From assembly GCA_017454915.1 (NCBI GenBank), contig JAFTCC010000009.1, positions 1 to 50,982 of the forward strand: DNA of 50,982 bases, written 5' to 3'. Position numbers and translations under genes: made by a program. The notes under the pieces are model-generated. The model did no database searches. It had not been told where the DNA came from and worked only from the letters and a program-made list of their open reading frames with translations. The DNA is from Paludibacteraceae bacterium. GTDB taxonomy: Bacteria > Bacteroidota > Bacteroidia > Bacteroidales > Paludibacteraceae. This document shows positions 7,683-17,481 of the stretch, in pieces. How positions within the stretch are numbered: position 1 is the stretch's first letter; the number at the start of each line of letters is the position of its first letter.

Positions 7683-8252
7683 ATGACGTCAGGCATAAAG
7701 TTTTACATAGAGTTGTTCCGCTCCTTTTTCAAAATCGGGGCATTCACGATAGGCGGCGGTTACGCGATGATACCGTTAATACAAGATGAGGTTGTAAGCC
7801 GCAAGGGGTGGTTGGACGATGAAGAATTTTTGAACATGATTGCGATAGCCCAGTCCGCCCCTGGCGTAATAGCGATTAACACAAGCATTTTTGTCGGTTA
7901 TCGTTTGGCAGGTTTCAAGGGGGCTGTAGTGGCATCGCTTGGCAGCGCGCTTCCGTCGTTTCTCATCATACTGGTGATAGCGTCATGCTTTGCAAGGTTC
8001 AAGAACAACGAATGGGTGGAACGGGCGTTTATGGGCATACGTCCCGCAGTGGTGGCACTTATTGTTGCCCCAGTATGGAAAATGGGCAAGTCGGCAAAAA
8101 TCAGTTGGCGCACGCTATGGATTCCAGTTGTAACAGCGCTGCTGATATGGCGCATGAATGTTTCGCCAATACTTTGTGTTGCAGTTGCCCTGCTTGTCGG
8201 GATACTGATGGCCTTGCCCAAGAAGGATAATAAGAATAAGAATAATACCTAA
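7683..8252 (+). CDS. Half-size chromate transporter (ChrA family)
   Basis: A 189-residue single-domain member of the chromate ion transporter family in the inner membrane. Visible are the family motif near the start (FFKIGAFTIGGGYAMIPL), the APGVIAINTSIFVGYRLAG segment, and about five hydrophobic helices. In short-chain forms two half-size subunits are normally encoded side by side; here only one is present, since the LD-carboxypeptidase begins 15 bases downstream. The end is Lys/Asn-rich. The substrate is unproven: many family members in anaerobes have no demonstrated chromate role. Confidence 0.85.
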   Translation: MTSGIKFYIELFRSFFKIGAFTIGGGYAMIPLIQDEVVSRKGWLDDEEFLNMIAIAQSAPGVIAINTSIFVGYRLAGFKGAVVASLGSALPSFLIILVIASCFARFKNNEWVERAFMGIRPAVVALIVAPVWKMGKSAKISWRTLWIPVVTALLIWRMNVSPILCVAVALLVGILMALPKKDNKNKNNT

Positions 8253-8267
8253 CGACAGATCAATAGG

Positions 8268-9152
8268 GTGCGCAACCACGTTCACATATTATCTCCAAGC
8301 GGTGTAATAAACGAAGAATACGTTTATGGCGCCCGCCGCCGTTTGAAGCGATGGGGCTATGAGGTGAGCATTGCAGAGCACGCTTTGTGCAAGTCTGGCC
8401 GTTTTGCAGGCACGCTTGAAGAGCGCATGGCAGACTTGCAGCGCGCATGTGATGACGACACGATTGACATAATACTATGTTCGCGCGGAGGATATGGCTT
8501 GGCTCAATACGCCGACAAAATACGCCTCAACGAGCGACAGTTAGTAATAGGTTTTTCAGACATCACCTGCCTTCATAGTCTTGCTGCCCTCCGCGGTATC
8601 ACAAGTCTTCACGGCCTAATGTGTAAGCACATTTCCCAGCTTTCCTCCGGGAGCATGGCTCTACGTGCTTTCAAAGCCATGCTGGACTCATGGCGCGACT
8701 CGTGTCCGCTGCCTGAAATGACCACCCGCACGGGCAAAACAAGCCTAACAGGCAAAGCGCAAGGCACATTAAGAGGCGGCAACTTGAGCATACTATATGG
8801 TTTGCGCGGCACTCCGCTGGACATTCCTGATGAAGGCCGCGGCACAATACTCTTTGTGGAAGACATATCAGAACGCGCCTACCACATCGACCGTATGATG
8901 CAGAACTTGCGCATGAGCGGCATCTTAAGCAACTTGAGCGGCTTAATAGTCGGACGCTTTACAGACTGCGACGATGACAAACTAATGCATGGCAGCATCT
9001 TCAGCCGCATACGTGAAATGACAGCGGAATACGGGTATCCGGTTTGTTTTGGCTTCCCAGCCGGACACGTAACCCATAATATGCCGCTCATGCTCAACAG
9101 AATAGTGGAAATGGAAGTGGAGTGCGACAGCATCCACTTGACATATAAATAA
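8268..9152 (+). CDS. ldcA: LD-carboxypeptidase (peptidase S66)
   Basis: Cleaves the terminal D-Ala from L,D-tetrapeptides during peptidoglycan recycling. The 294 residues carry the S66 features: N-terminal LSPSGVINEEYV, an RGGYGLAQY loop, the nucleophile Ser in GFSDITCLHS, the Glu in LFVEDISERAY and the His in GFPAGHVTHNMPL, which together form the Ser-Glu-His triad. No signal peptide, so cytosolic as expected. The start is a GTG at 8268 (protein beginning MRNHVHILSPSG). It sits inside the ddl-uvrB gene run, a second cell-wall enzyme beside ddl. Confidence 0.88.
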   Translation: MRNHVHILSPSGVINEEYVYGARRRLKRWGYEVSIAEHALCKSGRFAGTLEERMADLQRACDDDTIDIILCSRGGYGLAQYADKIRLNERQLVIGFSDITCLHSLAALRGITSLHGLMCKHISQLSSGSMALRAFKAMLDSWRDSCPLPEMTTRTGKTSLTGKAQGTLRGGNLSILYGLRGTPLDIPDEGRGTILFVEDISERAYHIDRMMQNLRMSGILSNLSGLIVGRFTDCDDDKLMHGSIFSRIREMTAEYGYPVCFGFPAGHVTHNMPLMLNRIVEMEVECDSIHLTYK

Positions 9153-9183
9153 CGTTTTTTAGTATCCCAAACATTTCAAGCCT

Positions 9184-9909
9184 ATGCGTTACAGTGCTTT
9201 GATTTTCGACATCGACAAAACGTTGATTGACCTTGAGGCAAGCCTTGAGGCGACACTAATCCGCACGTTTGACTACTTTGACTGCGATATTGAGCCAGCG
9301 GTGCTGATGGCATATCACAACATATTTGCGCAGATAGAGCGCATGCACGTTCAAGGCACAGTTGCCCACGGTGACATACTGTTTTCTGTGATAGACAATC
9401 TGCTGCACGTCTTGGATGGTCTTGACTTGCCGGCGGATGACTTCAAAGACGTGTTTATGGGCTATTATTGCCAGACGGTTATACTGATGCCCGGCGCAAG
9501 GCGGGTTTTGCGCAAATTAAGCCGATTTTATCCAATATACTGCGCAACCAACGCCAACCGCGACATGCAGGAATTGAGACTTCACTATTCTGATTTATTA
9601 CCCTACATTCAAGACATTTTCACACCCGGCGAAATAGGCTGTGAAAAACCCAATCTGCGCTTTTTCAAAGAATGCAGCGGCTTGGTGGGGTTGCCACCGG
9701 CAGACATATTGTTCATAGGAGACAGCCTGACTGAGGATATACATCCTGCCATGAGCTTCGGAATGTCAACAATGTGGTTTAACCCGGAAAACAACAGCAT
9801 AAGGCGCAAACAACCAAATTTCATCATTGACAATCTTCACAAAATGATGCTATTGCTTGCCGACTGGAACTTCAACGAGACACCAAGCAGCAACTACAAT
9901 AACTTTTAA
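9184..9909 (+). CDS. HAD-family hydrolase, YjjG-like nucleotidase
   Basis: A 241-residue haloacid dehalogenase-type phosphatase. Motif I is FDIDKTLID (about residues 9-17) with the nucleophile Asp, followed by a helical cap. Motif II is the CATNAN segment, motif III the Lys in GCEKPNLRFF, and motif IV the acidic pair in FIGDSLTEDI. The overall plan resembles YjjG, which dephosphorylates non-canonical pyrimidine nucleotides, but HAD substrates cannot be read reliably from sequence. It is 6 bases upstream of uvrB. Confidence 0.82.
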   Translation: MRYSALIFDIDKTLIDLEASLEATLIRTFDYFDCDIEPAVLMAYHNIFAQIERMHVQGTVAHGDILFSVIDNLLHVLDGLDLPADDFKDVFMGYYCQTVILMPGARRVLRKLSRFYPIYCATNANRDMQELRLHYSDLLPYIQDIFTPGEIGCEKPNLRFFKECSGLVGLPPADILFIGDSLTEDIHPAMSFGMSTMWFNPENNSIRRKQPNFIIDNLHKMMLLLADWNFNETPSSNYNNF

Positions 9910-9915
9910 CAAACT

Positions 9916-11925
9916 ATGGATTTTGAACTGACCAGCCAGTATACTCCAACCGGCGACCAGCCTGATGCCATACGCCAACTTGTTGACGGAATTCGCAAAG
10001 GCATGCCCGCTCAAACTCTACTTGGTGTGACTGGCTCGGGCAAGACATTCACGATAGCAAACGTAGTGGCGCAAATTAACAAGCCAACGCTCGTCTTGAG
10101 CCACAACAAGACCCTTGCCGCACAACTCTACACCGAGTTTAAGAACTTTTTTCCACACAACGCAGTTGAGTATTACGTCAGTTACTATGACTACTACCAG
10201 CCGGAAGCCTATCTGCCGGCAACAGACACATACATAGAAAAAGACCTGTCAATCAACGGCGAAATAGAGAAATTGCGTTTAGCTACTGCCGCCAGCCTGC
10301 TGTCTGGCCGTAAAGACGTTATTGTTGTAAGTTCTGTTTCTTGCCTATACGGTGTAGGCAATCCGAGTGACTTTGCGCAGAGCATCATTCAGATTCATGC
10401 CGGACAGACATTTGTGCACGATGATTTTCTCCACCGTTTGGTCGATTGCCTATACACAAGAAACGAGATTGAATTAAGCCGCGGCACATTCCGCGTGCGC
10501 GGCAGTTCTGTTGACGTGTTTCTCGCCACCGAAGACCTCGTGCTCCGCGTTGACTTTTGGGGCGATGAGATAGAGAGCATAACACTCGTAGAGCCTGTCA
10601 GCGGACATGTCGTGGAACGGCTTGAAGAATACACGATATTTCCGGCAAGCAATTTCATCACCACCCGCGAGCGCATCAATAATGCGATGAGCCAAATACG
10701 CCTTGACCTTGGTGAACAAATCCGTTATTTTGAGTCAATCGGCAAGACATACGAGTCAAAACGCCTTGAGGAGCGCGTAAATTATGACTTGGAAATGATT
10801 CAAGAATTAGGCTACTGCTCAGGCATAGAAAACTACAGCCGCTATTTTGACGGCAGACCTGCAGGCAGCCGCCCCTTCTGCCTGTTAGACTTTTTTCCAA
10901 AGGATTTTCTCATGGTTGTAGACGAAAGCCATGTTACCATACCTCAAGTAAAGGCTATGTACGGCGGTGACCAGAGCCGCAAGAATAACCTTGTGGAATA
11001 TGGGTTTAGGCTTCCGGCGGCCAAAGACAACCGCCCGTTGAAATTTGAGGAATTTGAGGCTATGACACCTCAAACCATATATGTCAGCGCAACACCTGAT
11101 GACTATGAATTACAACGTTCAGGCGGAGTAATTGTTGACCAAGTAATCCGCCCCACTGGACTACTGGACCCTGAAATAATAGTAAGGCCAAGCATAAATC
11201 AGGTTGATGACCTACTTGAAGAAATCGCTATCCGCAGTGAACGCGACGAGCGCACGTTAGTAACCACGCTGACCAAACGCATGGCGGAAGAACTTGACCA
11301 ATACATGCGAGATTTAGGAGTGCGCTGCGCCTACATTCATAGTGATGTTGACACTCTTGAGCGCGTTCAGATAATGGAAGACCTCAGACGCGGCATTTAC
11401 GACGTTTTGATCGGCGTTAACCTACTCCGCGAGGGCCTGGATCTGCCAGAAGTAAGCCTTGTGGCAATATTAGATGCGGACAAAGAAGGCTTTTTGAGAA
11501 ATTACCGCAGCCTCACGCAGACCGCTGGACGCGCAGCACGCAATGTCAACGGCACTGTAATCATGTACGCAGACAACATCACACGCAGCATGCAGATGAC
11601 CATAGATGAAACAGAGCGCCGACGCAACAAACAAATGAAATATAATGCCGAACACGGCATCACGCCGCAAGCTATCAGGAAAGCTATCACGAGCCCGCTA
11701 TCAGAATTGAGGCCGCAAGAGGCAAAAGCCTACGTAGAGCCAGAGCCAATGACTATTGCTGCCGACCCAGTGGTAGAGTTCATGACACCTCAGGCACTAA
11801 AGAAAACGATAGAAAAAACACGCAAAGAAATGCTGCAGGCAGCCAAAGAACTCAACTTTGTTGAAGCGGCAAGTTTAAGGGACCAGTTGCTTGCTCTTGA
11901 AGAAAAACTAAAAAACACCGAATAG
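9916..11925 (+). CDS. uvrB: Excinuclease ABC subunit B
   Basis: Damage-verifying helicase subunit of nucleotide excision repair; works with UvrA and UvrC on DNA. The 669 residues are full length: Walker A (GVTGSGKTFT, about residues 38-47), the beta-hairpin region (YYVSYYDYYQPEAYLPATD), the DEXH-type box (VVDESHVT), helicase motifs V/VI (GVNLLREGLDLPEV and QTAGRAARN) and the C-terminal UVR motif for UvrC binding (about 630-665). Last gene of the run starting at ddl. The next gene, tig, has its own -7 box 16 bases after the uvrB stop. Confidence 0.97.
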   Translation: MDFELTSQYTPTGDQPDAIRQLVDGIRKGMPAQTLLGVTGSGKTFTIANVVAQINKPTLVLSHNKTLAAQLYTEFKNFFPHNAVEYYVSYYDYYQPEAYLPATDTYIEKDLSINGEIEKLRLATAASLLSGRKDVIVVSSVSCLYGVGNPSDFAQSIIQIHAGQTFVHDDFLHRLVDCLYTRNEIELSRGTFRVRGSSVDVFLATEDLVLRVDFWGDEIESITLVEPVSGHVVERLEEYTIFPASNFITTRERINNAMSQIRLDLGEQIRYFESIGKTYESKRLEERVNYDLEMIQELGYCSGIENYSRYFDGRPAGSRPFCLLDFFPKDFLMVVDESHVTIPQVKAMYGGDQSRKNNLVEYGFRLPAAKDNRPLKFEEFEAMTPQTIYVSATPDDYELQRSGGVIVDQVIRPTGLLDPEIIVRPSINQVDDLLEEIAIRSERDERTLVTTLTKRMAEELDQYMRDLGVRCAYIHSDVDTLERVQIMEDLRRGIYDVLIGVNLLREGLDLPEVSLVAILDADKEGFLRNYRSLTQTAGRAARNVNGTVIMYADNITRSMQMTIDETERRRNKQMKYNAEHGITPQAIRKAITSPLSELRPQEAKAYVEPEPMTIAADPVVEFMTPQALKKTIEKTRKEMLQAAKELNFVEAASLRDQLLALEEKLKNTE

Positions 11926-11940
11926 TTCGCTTTTTTTTCG

Positions 11941-11948
11941 TACCTTTG
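11941..11948 (+). promoter_or_regulatory. -7 element of the tig-clpP-clpX promoter
   Basis: TACCTTTG, 54 bases before the trigger factor start and 16 bases after the uvrB stop. The -33 element is weak. Confidence 0.55.
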
Positions 11949-12001
11949 CATTCTCTGCACAAAATCAAGAAAATAATAATCAAAAATAAACAAATACAGT
12001 A

Positions 12002-13351
12002 ATGAAAGTAACACGCAAAGACATTGACAATTTGAATGCCGTCCTCACCGTAAATCTCGTAGAGGCAGACTATTCCGAAAAGTATAACAACGAACTCCGC
12101 AAAATGCGCCAAAGAGTTGATATGCCGGGATTTCGAAAAGGCATGGTTCCCAAAACTTTAGTTGAAAAACTATATGGTTCCTCAATCAAAGCCCAAGTTT
12201 TGAATGACGTTTTGGGCGATGGATTGTCAGACTACATTAAGAATGAAAAACTCGACATCCTCGGCGCCCCACTGCCAGTAGAGGAAGAAGACCAGACAAA
12301 CGTAAACTTCGAACTCGACAAGGAGTTCAATTTTTCGTTTGACATAGCCTTTGCACCCGCTCTCAACGTCAATTATGGAGTTGAAGTTCCCGTATATGAC
12401 ATCGCCGTTGATGACTCAATGGTAGAAGAACAGGTACTGCGCCTACGCCAGAACTTTGGAACATACTCAACGCCAGAGAGTGCTGAAGACGAGGACATCA
12501 TTCGCGGCACAGTGAGCGAACTTGTTGACGAAAACCCCATTGTCAACGAGCACGCTGTCTTAAGCATAAGCCGCCTGAAAGACGAAGAACAGAAAAAACT
12601 GTTCAGTGGCGCCAAGAAAGACGACGTTATAACTTTCAATCCCCGCAAGGCTATGGTTGAGGATGCTGAGATAGCAGCATTTTTGGGCAAAAAGTCCGAT
12701 GAAATCAAGGAAAACGATCACGACTTCAGTTTTACAGTAAGCGAAATATCACGCTACACCCAAGCCGAAATAGGCAAAGAGTTGTTTGAAAAAGTTTATG
12801 GTCCTGACGCCGTGAAAGACGAGGCAGAATTCCGCGGTAAAGTAAAAGAAGACATCAAGGCCCAACTCCGCGCCGACGAAGACTACCGCTTTGAGATTGA
12901 CGCACGAAATGCCATAATCGAGCAGTTGAAAGACTTGGCAATGCCTGAGGCCTTCCTCCGCCGCTACTTGAAAACCCAAAACGAAAAAGTTGATGACGAA
13001 ACGTTTGACAAAGAGTTCCCAGGTGCGTTAGAAGCCCTCAAATGGCAATTGGTTGAAGACGAAATAGGCAAAAAGCATGAGTTGAAACTCACCGAAGACG
13101 ACTTGCAGCAAGAGGCCCGCAACTTTGTGAGAATGCAACTTCGCCAATATGGCCTGTCCAATGCTGCCGACGACCTTGTGGAAAACTTTGCCACAGAAAG
13201 TCTAAAACGTGAAGAAGACCGACGCAGGATTGCCGACCGTGCATTGCAAGTGAAGATTTTTGATGCCCTTAAGCAGGATATGAAACTGAAACCGACGAGC
13301 ATTACGCTGGCTGATTTCAACAAATTATTCGAACAGGAAGCCAAAAAATAA
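12002..13351 (+). CDS. tig: Trigger factor chaperone
   Basis: Ribosome-bound chaperone that receives new chains at the exit tunnel. The 449 residues start with the ribosome-binding domain, including the signature GFRKGMVP (about residues 40-47). The middle region corresponds to the peptidyl-prolyl isomerase domain but looks divergent, and the long acidic and helical C-terminal part forms the cradle. Followed 11 bases later by clpP and then clpX, the common tig-clpP-clpX order, linking folding to proteolysis. Confidence 0.93.
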   Translation: MKVTRKDIDNLNAVLTVNLVEADYSEKYNNELRKMRQRVDMPGFRKGMVPKTLVEKLYGSSIKAQVLNDVLGDGLSDYIKNEKLDILGAPLPVEEEDQTNVNFELDKEFNFSFDIAFAPALNVNYGVEVPVYDIAVDDSMVEEQVLRLRQNFGTYSTPESAEDEDIIRGTVSELVDENPIVNEHAVLSISRLKDEEQKKLFSGAKKDDVITFNPRKAMVEDAEIAAFLGKKSDEIKENDHDFSFTVSEISRYTQAEIGKELFEKVYGPDAVKDEAEFRGKVKEDIKAQLRADEDYRFEIDARNAIIEQLKDLAMPEAFLRRYLKTQNEKVDDETFDKEFPGALEALKWQLVEDEIGKKHELKLTEDDLQQEARNFVRMQLRQYGLSNAADDLVENFATESLKREEDRRRIADRALQVKIFDALKQDMKLKPTSITLADFNKLFEQEAKK

Positions 13352-13362
13352 ATTAATAGAAA

Positions 13363-14028
13363 ATGACTGATTTTGAGAAATACGCCGTTAAGCATTTAGG
13401 CATGAACAGTGCCCATTTGGAACACTACATGGACGTTACGAGCAGTTACATCTCTCCCACTATACTTGAGGAGCGGCAACTAAACATCACCCAGATGGAC
13501 GTTTTCAGCCGTCTGATGATGGACCGCATCATATTTTTGGGCACAGAGATAGATGACTATGCCGCCAACGTGATACAGGCGCAGTTGCTGTATCTTGACT
13601 CATCAGATGCCGGCAAAGACATCTCCATATACCTCAACTCTCCTGGCGGAAGCGTTTATGCCGGTTTGGGCATATACGACACCATGCAGTTTGTTCAATC
13701 CGACGTCGCAACCATCTGCACAGGCATGGCAGCCTCAATGGCCGCTGTGCTGCTTGTTGCAGGTGAAAAAGGTAAGCGCTCGGCACTGCGCCACAGCCGT
13801 GTGATGATTCATCAGCCTATGGGCGGCGCAAGAGGACAAGCCTCAGACATAGAGATCACTGCGCGTGAAATCCTCAAACTGAAGCATGAATTGTATCAGA
13901 TAATAGCCGACCATAGCGGACAAAACATTGAGCAGATAGAAAAAGACTCGGACCGTGACTACTGGATGACATCGCAAGAAGCTCTTGAGTATGGCATGAT
14001 AGACCGCGTGCTTACTAAACAAAGTTGA
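13363..14028 (+). CDS. clpP: ATP-dependent Clp protease proteolytic subunit
   Basis: Serine peptidase that forms the 14-subunit barrel of the Clp protease; cytosolic. At 221 residues it has normal length. The [11 protein letters not shown] segment holds the catalytic Ser, the His lies in [12 protein letters not shown] and the Asp is in [11 protein letters not shown]. Upstream, [23 protein letters not shown] residues ([14 protein letters not shown]) form the oxyanion region. Its stop is 8 bases before the clpX ATG. Confidence 0.96.
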   Translation: MTDFEKYAVKHLGMNSAHLEHYMDVTSSYISPTILEERQLNITQMDVFSRLMMDRIIFLGTEIDDYAANVIQAQLLYLDSSDAGKDISIYLNSPGGSVYAGLGIYDTMQFVQSDVATICTGMAASMAAVLLVAGEKGKRSALRHSRVMIHQPMGGARGQASDIEITAREILKLKHELYQIIADHSGQNIEQIEKDSDRDYWMTSQEALEYGMIDRVLTKQS

Positions 14029-14036
14029 AAGTAGGC

Positions 14037-15296
14037 ATGGCAAAAAAACATAATACCTGTAGTTTTTGCGGAAGGGATGACACAGCAGCCCCGCTCATGT
14101 TCCGCAGCCCAATCAATAATGAAACATTCATCTGCGGCGACTGCATTTCAAGCATTAACAGCTTGTTAGACGAGTATGGATTTGCCCCTGCTCAACAAGT
14201 TGGCTCCAAAGACCCAAAAGCCACTGACACAGCTCTGGGGCAAGACATCAAAAGTCCTGCCGACATCAAGGCTCGCCTTGATGAGTATGTGATAGGCCAA
14301 GACGCCGCAAAGCGCTATCTTTCTGTCGCAGTCTTCAACCACTATAAGCGCATAAACCAATCCAACGACGATGTTGAGATTGACAAGTCAAACATCATAA
14401 TGGTAGGGCGCACTGGCACCGGCAAGACGCTACTTGCCCGAACGATAGCCCGAACGATGAATGTGCCGTTCACCATTGTTGATGCCACAGTGCTGACAGA
14501 AGCAGGATACGTTGGCGAAGACGTTGAAAGCATACTCACACGCCTGTTGCAGGAAGTCAACTACAACGTGAAGCAAGCCGAACGCGGAATAGTGTTTATT
14601 GATGAGATAGACAAGATTGCCCGCAAGTCTGACAATCCGAGCATCACACGCGACGTAAGCGGCGAGGGAGTGCAGCAAGCACTGCTAAAACTGCTTGAAG
14701 GCACAAATGTCAACGTTCCGCCTCAAGGCGGACGCAAACATCCCGACCAGCAGTACATCAAAGTAAACACCCAGAATATACTGTTTATATGCGCAGGGGC
14801 ATTTGACGGAATAGAACAAAAAATCGCGGCACGACTCAATACACGTTCTGTTGGTTATTCGGCAGGATTGGACAGGAACAAACTTGACAAGAACAATTTG
14901 CTTCAATACATCGCTCCCCAAGACTTAAAGGCATACGGCCTCATCCCTGAAATAGTCGGACGTCTGCCCATCCTGACATACCTTGAACCACTCGACAGGG
15001 ACGCATTATTGAACATACTCACCCAGCCTAAAAATGCGCTCGTAAAACAATATGAAAAATTGTTTACGACATACGGCACGCATTTAAGTTTCACCGACGA
15101 AGCCCTTGAATTCGTTGTTGACAAAGCAATAGAGTTCAAACTTGGAGCACGTGGCTTGAGGGCCATCATGGAAACCATAATGATGGACCTGATGTACAAC
15201 ACTCCGGGCAACAACGTCAAGGAAATAGTGGTTGACAAGGAATATGCGAAGAAACAACTGAATGCTCAGGATTCGACACGGTTGTCAGCAATTTGA
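14037..15296 (+). CDS. clpX: ATP-dependent Clp protease ATP-binding subunit
   Basis: AAA+ unfoldase that feeds substrates to ClpP. The ATG at 14037 is preferred over a TTG at 14025 that overlaps clpP; it gives 419 residues beginning with the zinc-binding domain (Cys8, Cys11, Cys33, Cys36). Walker A reads GRTGTGKT, with Arg where ClpX usually has Pro. Walker B is [10 protein letters not shown], the pore loop is GYVGED and sensor II is LGARGLR. The loop that docks on ClpP is VGY instead of the classical IGF. Confidence 0.95.
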   Translation: MAKKHNTCSFCGRDDTAAPLMFRSPINNETFICGDCISSINSLLDEYGFAPAQQVGSKDPKATDTALGQDIKSPADIKARLDEYVIGQDAAKRYLSVAVFNHYKRINQSNDDVEIDKSNIIMVGRTGTGKTLLARTIARTMNVPFTIVDATVLTEAGYVGEDVESILTRLLQEVNYNVKQAERGIVFIDEIDKIARKSDNPSITRDVSGEGVQQALLKLLEGTNVNVPPQGGRKHPDQQYIKVNTQNILFICAGAFDGIEQKIAARLNTRSVGYSAGLDRNKLDKNNLLQYIAPQDLKAYGLIPEIVGRLPILTYLEPLDRDALLNILTQPKNALVKQYEKLFTTYGTHLSFTDEALEFVVDKAIEFKLGARGLRAIMETIMMDLMYNTPGNNVKEIVVDKEYAKKQLNAQDSTRLSAI

Positions 15297-15306
15297 CAAT
15301 CGAAAT

Positions 15307-15337
15307 TTTGTTGTTTGCATTTATTTTTATAACTTTG
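15307..15337 (+). promoter_or_regulatory. Promoter of rubredoxin and following genes
   Basis: TTTG at 15307-15310, 19 bases, TAACTTTG at 15330-15337. A good consensus match 50 bases before the rubredoxin start. Confidence 0.7.
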
Positions 15338-15386
15338 CGTTTCAACATTCAATTATTATCCACCAAATTTATAAAATTCTAAAATT

Positions 15387-15551
15387 ATGAAAAAGTACGT
15401 TTGCAACATTTGTGGTTACGTTTACGACCCTGAAGTGGGAGACGTTGACAGCGGTATCGCCCCGGGCACGGCTTTCGAAGACATTCCAGAAGACTGGGCA
15501 TGCCCTCTGTGCGGAGTCGGAAAATCAGATTTCAGTCCTGTTGAAGACTAA
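15387..15551 (+). CDS. Rubredoxin
   Basis: A 54-residue electron carrier with one iron held by four Cys: YVCNICGY (Cys6, Cys9) and CPLCGVGK (Cys39, Cys42). This is the canonical CX2C...CX2C layout with the conserved aromatic core (Tyr4, Tyr11, Tyr13, Trp37). Cytosolic; in anaerobes such proteins often pass electrons to peroxide- or superoxide-removing enzymes, although no partner is nearby. The reading frame is short but complete, from ATG to TAA. It has its own promoter and lies 15 bases before psd. Confidence 0.95.
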   Translation: MKKYVCNICGYVYDPEVGDVDSGIAPGTAFEDIPEDWACPLCGVGKSDFSPVED

Positions 15552-15566
15552 TTAAACTCAAATCAA

Positions 15567-16235
15567 ATGAAACGCTTAAGAATACATAGAGAAGGACGAT
15601 TGATATTGACTGTTGTCCTTTTGGTGTTGTTCGTATGCAATGTATTGGCATACCTTCATTGGCCAGGTTGGATTTTTGCCATCAATTTGATAATATCGGC
15701 CATTCTGCTGGTTTTCTTCACCTATTTCTTCCGTAATCCGGTGCGCGAACTGGAGATAGACGACAAAGATTTGATCATCGCCCCTGCAGACGGCACCGTC
15801 GTAGTGATAGAACCAACCGAGGAGCAAGAGTATTTCCATGGCGAAAAGAAATTGCAGGTTTCTATCTTTATGTCTGTTTTCAATGTGCACGCCAACTGGT
15901 ATCCTATCAGCGGTCGCATTGTTGAGGCATCACATCAGGACGGTTCTCACGCTGTGGCATGGCTACCAAAATCAAGCACAGAAAACGAACGTTCTACCGT
16001 GGTAATAGAAACAGAGTCTAAAGCACTTGTTTTAGTCCGCCAGATAGCCGGAGCACTTGCGAGGCGAATAGTAACATACGCCAAAACGGGTCACGAAGCT
16101 CACCTTAACGAGCAGATGGGCTTCATTAAGTTCGGCTCAAGGGTGGACATCTTTTTGCCACCCGACAGTGAAGTGTTCGTTGAAATTGGTGACAAGACAG
16201 TAGGAAACGAAACCATAATTGCACGAATCAATTAA
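15567..16235 (+). CDS. psd: Phosphatidylserine decarboxylase proenzyme
   Basis: Makes phosphatidylethanolamine from phosphatidylserine at the inner membrane. The 222 residues are the short archaeal/Bacteroidetes form: two hydrophobic N-terminal helices (about 13-52), then the decarboxylase domain with APADGTVV and VHANWYPISG. The self-cleavage site near the C-terminus is Gly-Ser in KFGSRVDIFLP, where the Ser becomes the pyruvoyl group. The partner phosphatidylserine synthase gene, often next door, is not in the window; deoC follows instead. Confidence 0.93.
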   Translation: MKRLRIHREGRLILTVVLLVLFVCNVLAYLHWPGWIFAINLIISAILLVFFTYFFRNPVRELEIDDKDLIIAPADGTVVVIEPTEEQEYFHGEKKLQVSIFMSVFNVHANWYPISGRIVEASHQDGSHAVAWLPKSSTENERSTVVIETESKALVLVRQIAGALARRIVTYAKTGHEAHLNEQMGFIKFGSRVDIFLPPDSEVFVEIGDKTVGNETIIARIN

Positions 16236-16255
16236 CCCACTAACCCAAAAATATC

Positions 16256-17140
16256 ATGGAAAAATTTGAAGAACTATTTGCCGCATACAATTGCGACGCT
16301 ATCACCGACGAACAGGTAAAAAGTGAAGTGAGCCGCATACTGGCAGAAAAATACGATTCCAACAATACTCCAGAAGTATGGAAACAATGCCTCAACCAAA
16401 TAGATTTAACCACATTATGCGCCGATGACACCGACGAGCGTGTACAGACAATGGCCCGCCGCGTGAACGAATTTGGCGAGCATTATGCCGGAATTCCTAA
16501 TGTGGCAGCCATCTGCGTTTATCCCGCCATGGTTCCATTTGTTAAAACGGCCCTCAAGGCTCCCGGCGTTGGCATAGCAAGCGTGGCGGCAGGTTTTCCC
16601 GCATCACAGACCTTTGTTGAAATCAAGGTAGCAGAAGTGGCTATGGCTGTCATGGAAGGCGCTACAGAAATTGATGTCGTTATTTCTGTCGGCAAAATGC
16701 TTCAAGGCCGCTATCAAGAGGTATACGACGAATTGTGCGAGCTCAAGGCTGCATGCCGCGACGCGCATCTTAAAGTTATTCTCGAAACCGGCGAACTGAA
16801 ATCAGCCTCTGTAATAAAAAAAGCATCATTAATTGCTATGCAGGCAGGTGCAGACTTCATCAAGACCTCAACAGGCAAAATCGCCGTCAACGCCACTCCT
16901 GAAGCCACTTACGTCATGTGCCAAGCCATAAAAGAATGGCACGAAAAGACTGGTGCAGTGGTTGGTTACAAGCCTGCCGGAGGCGTACGCTCGACAGAAG
17001 AGGCTGTGCAGCACTACACACTCGTGAAAGAAATCCTTGGAGAAGAGTGGCTTAACAATAGGCGCTTCCGTTTTGGAGCAAGCAGTCTTGCCAACAACCT
17101 GCTAACATCCATCACAGGAAAACAAGAAAAGTATTTTTAG
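16256..17140 (+). CDS. deoC: Deoxyribose-phosphate aldolase
   Basis: Class I aldolase splitting 2-deoxyribose 5-phosphate into acetaldehyde and glyceraldehyde 3-phosphate in deoxynucleoside salvage. It has 294 residues, with an N-terminal extension of some 40 residues compared with the shortest forms. The Schiff-base Lys is in FIKTSTGK, the second conserved Lys is in VVGYKPAGGVRS and the early Asp lies in TEIDVVISVGKM. It sits 20 bases after psd and 5 bases before rbfA. Confidence 0.94.
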   Translation: MEKFEELFAAYNCDAITDEQVKSEVSRILAEKYDSNNTPEVWKQCLNQIDLTTLCADDTDERVQTMARRVNEFGEHYAGIPNVAAICVYPAMVPFVKTALKAPGVGIASVAAGFPASQTFVEIKVAEVAMAVMEGATEIDVVISVGKMLQGRYQEVYDELCELKAACRDAHLKVILETGELKSASVIKKASLIAMQAGADFIKTSTGKIAVNATPEATYVMCQAIKEWHEKTGAVVGYKPAGGVRSTEEAVQHYTLVKEILGEEWLNNRRFRFGASSLANNLLTSITGKQEKYF

Positions 17141-17145
17141 GAGAC

Positions 17146-17481
17146 ATGGACTCAACGCGCCAACTGAAAATATCACGGCTGTTGCAAAAAGAACTGGGCA
17201 AAATTTTCCTTAATTATGCCCGCTCGATGCATGGTGTTCTGCTCACAGTGACAGAAGTAAGGATTAGCCCTGACTTGTCCATCGCACACTGCTACTTGAG
17301 CATATTCCCGACTGAAAGGGCCAACGAAATAATGACGCAAATCGAAGATGACACGTCGAAAATACGTTTTCAACTCGGCAACATCGTACATAACCAATTG
17401 CGCATCATTCCCGAACTAAATTTCCATATAGACCCGACCCTTGATAAGTTGGATCACATAGACGAACTTCTCAAAAAATAG
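17146..17481 (+). CDS. rbfA: Ribosome-binding factor A
   Basis: A 111-residue KH-like protein that matures the 5' end of 16S rRNA in the small subunit; cytosolic. It opens with the family's helix (RQLKISRLLQKELGKIF), then the VTEVRISPDLSIAHCYLSIF strands and the closing region with RIIPELNFHIDPTLDK. Length and order are typical. Its stop abuts the ATG of the next gene directly, suggesting translational coupling. Confidence 0.93.
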   Translation: MDSTRQLKISRLLQKELGKIFLNYARSMHGVLLTVTEVRISPDLSIAHCYLSIFPTERANEIMTQIEDDTSKIRFQLGNIVHNQLRIIPELNFHIDPTLDKLDHIDELLKK

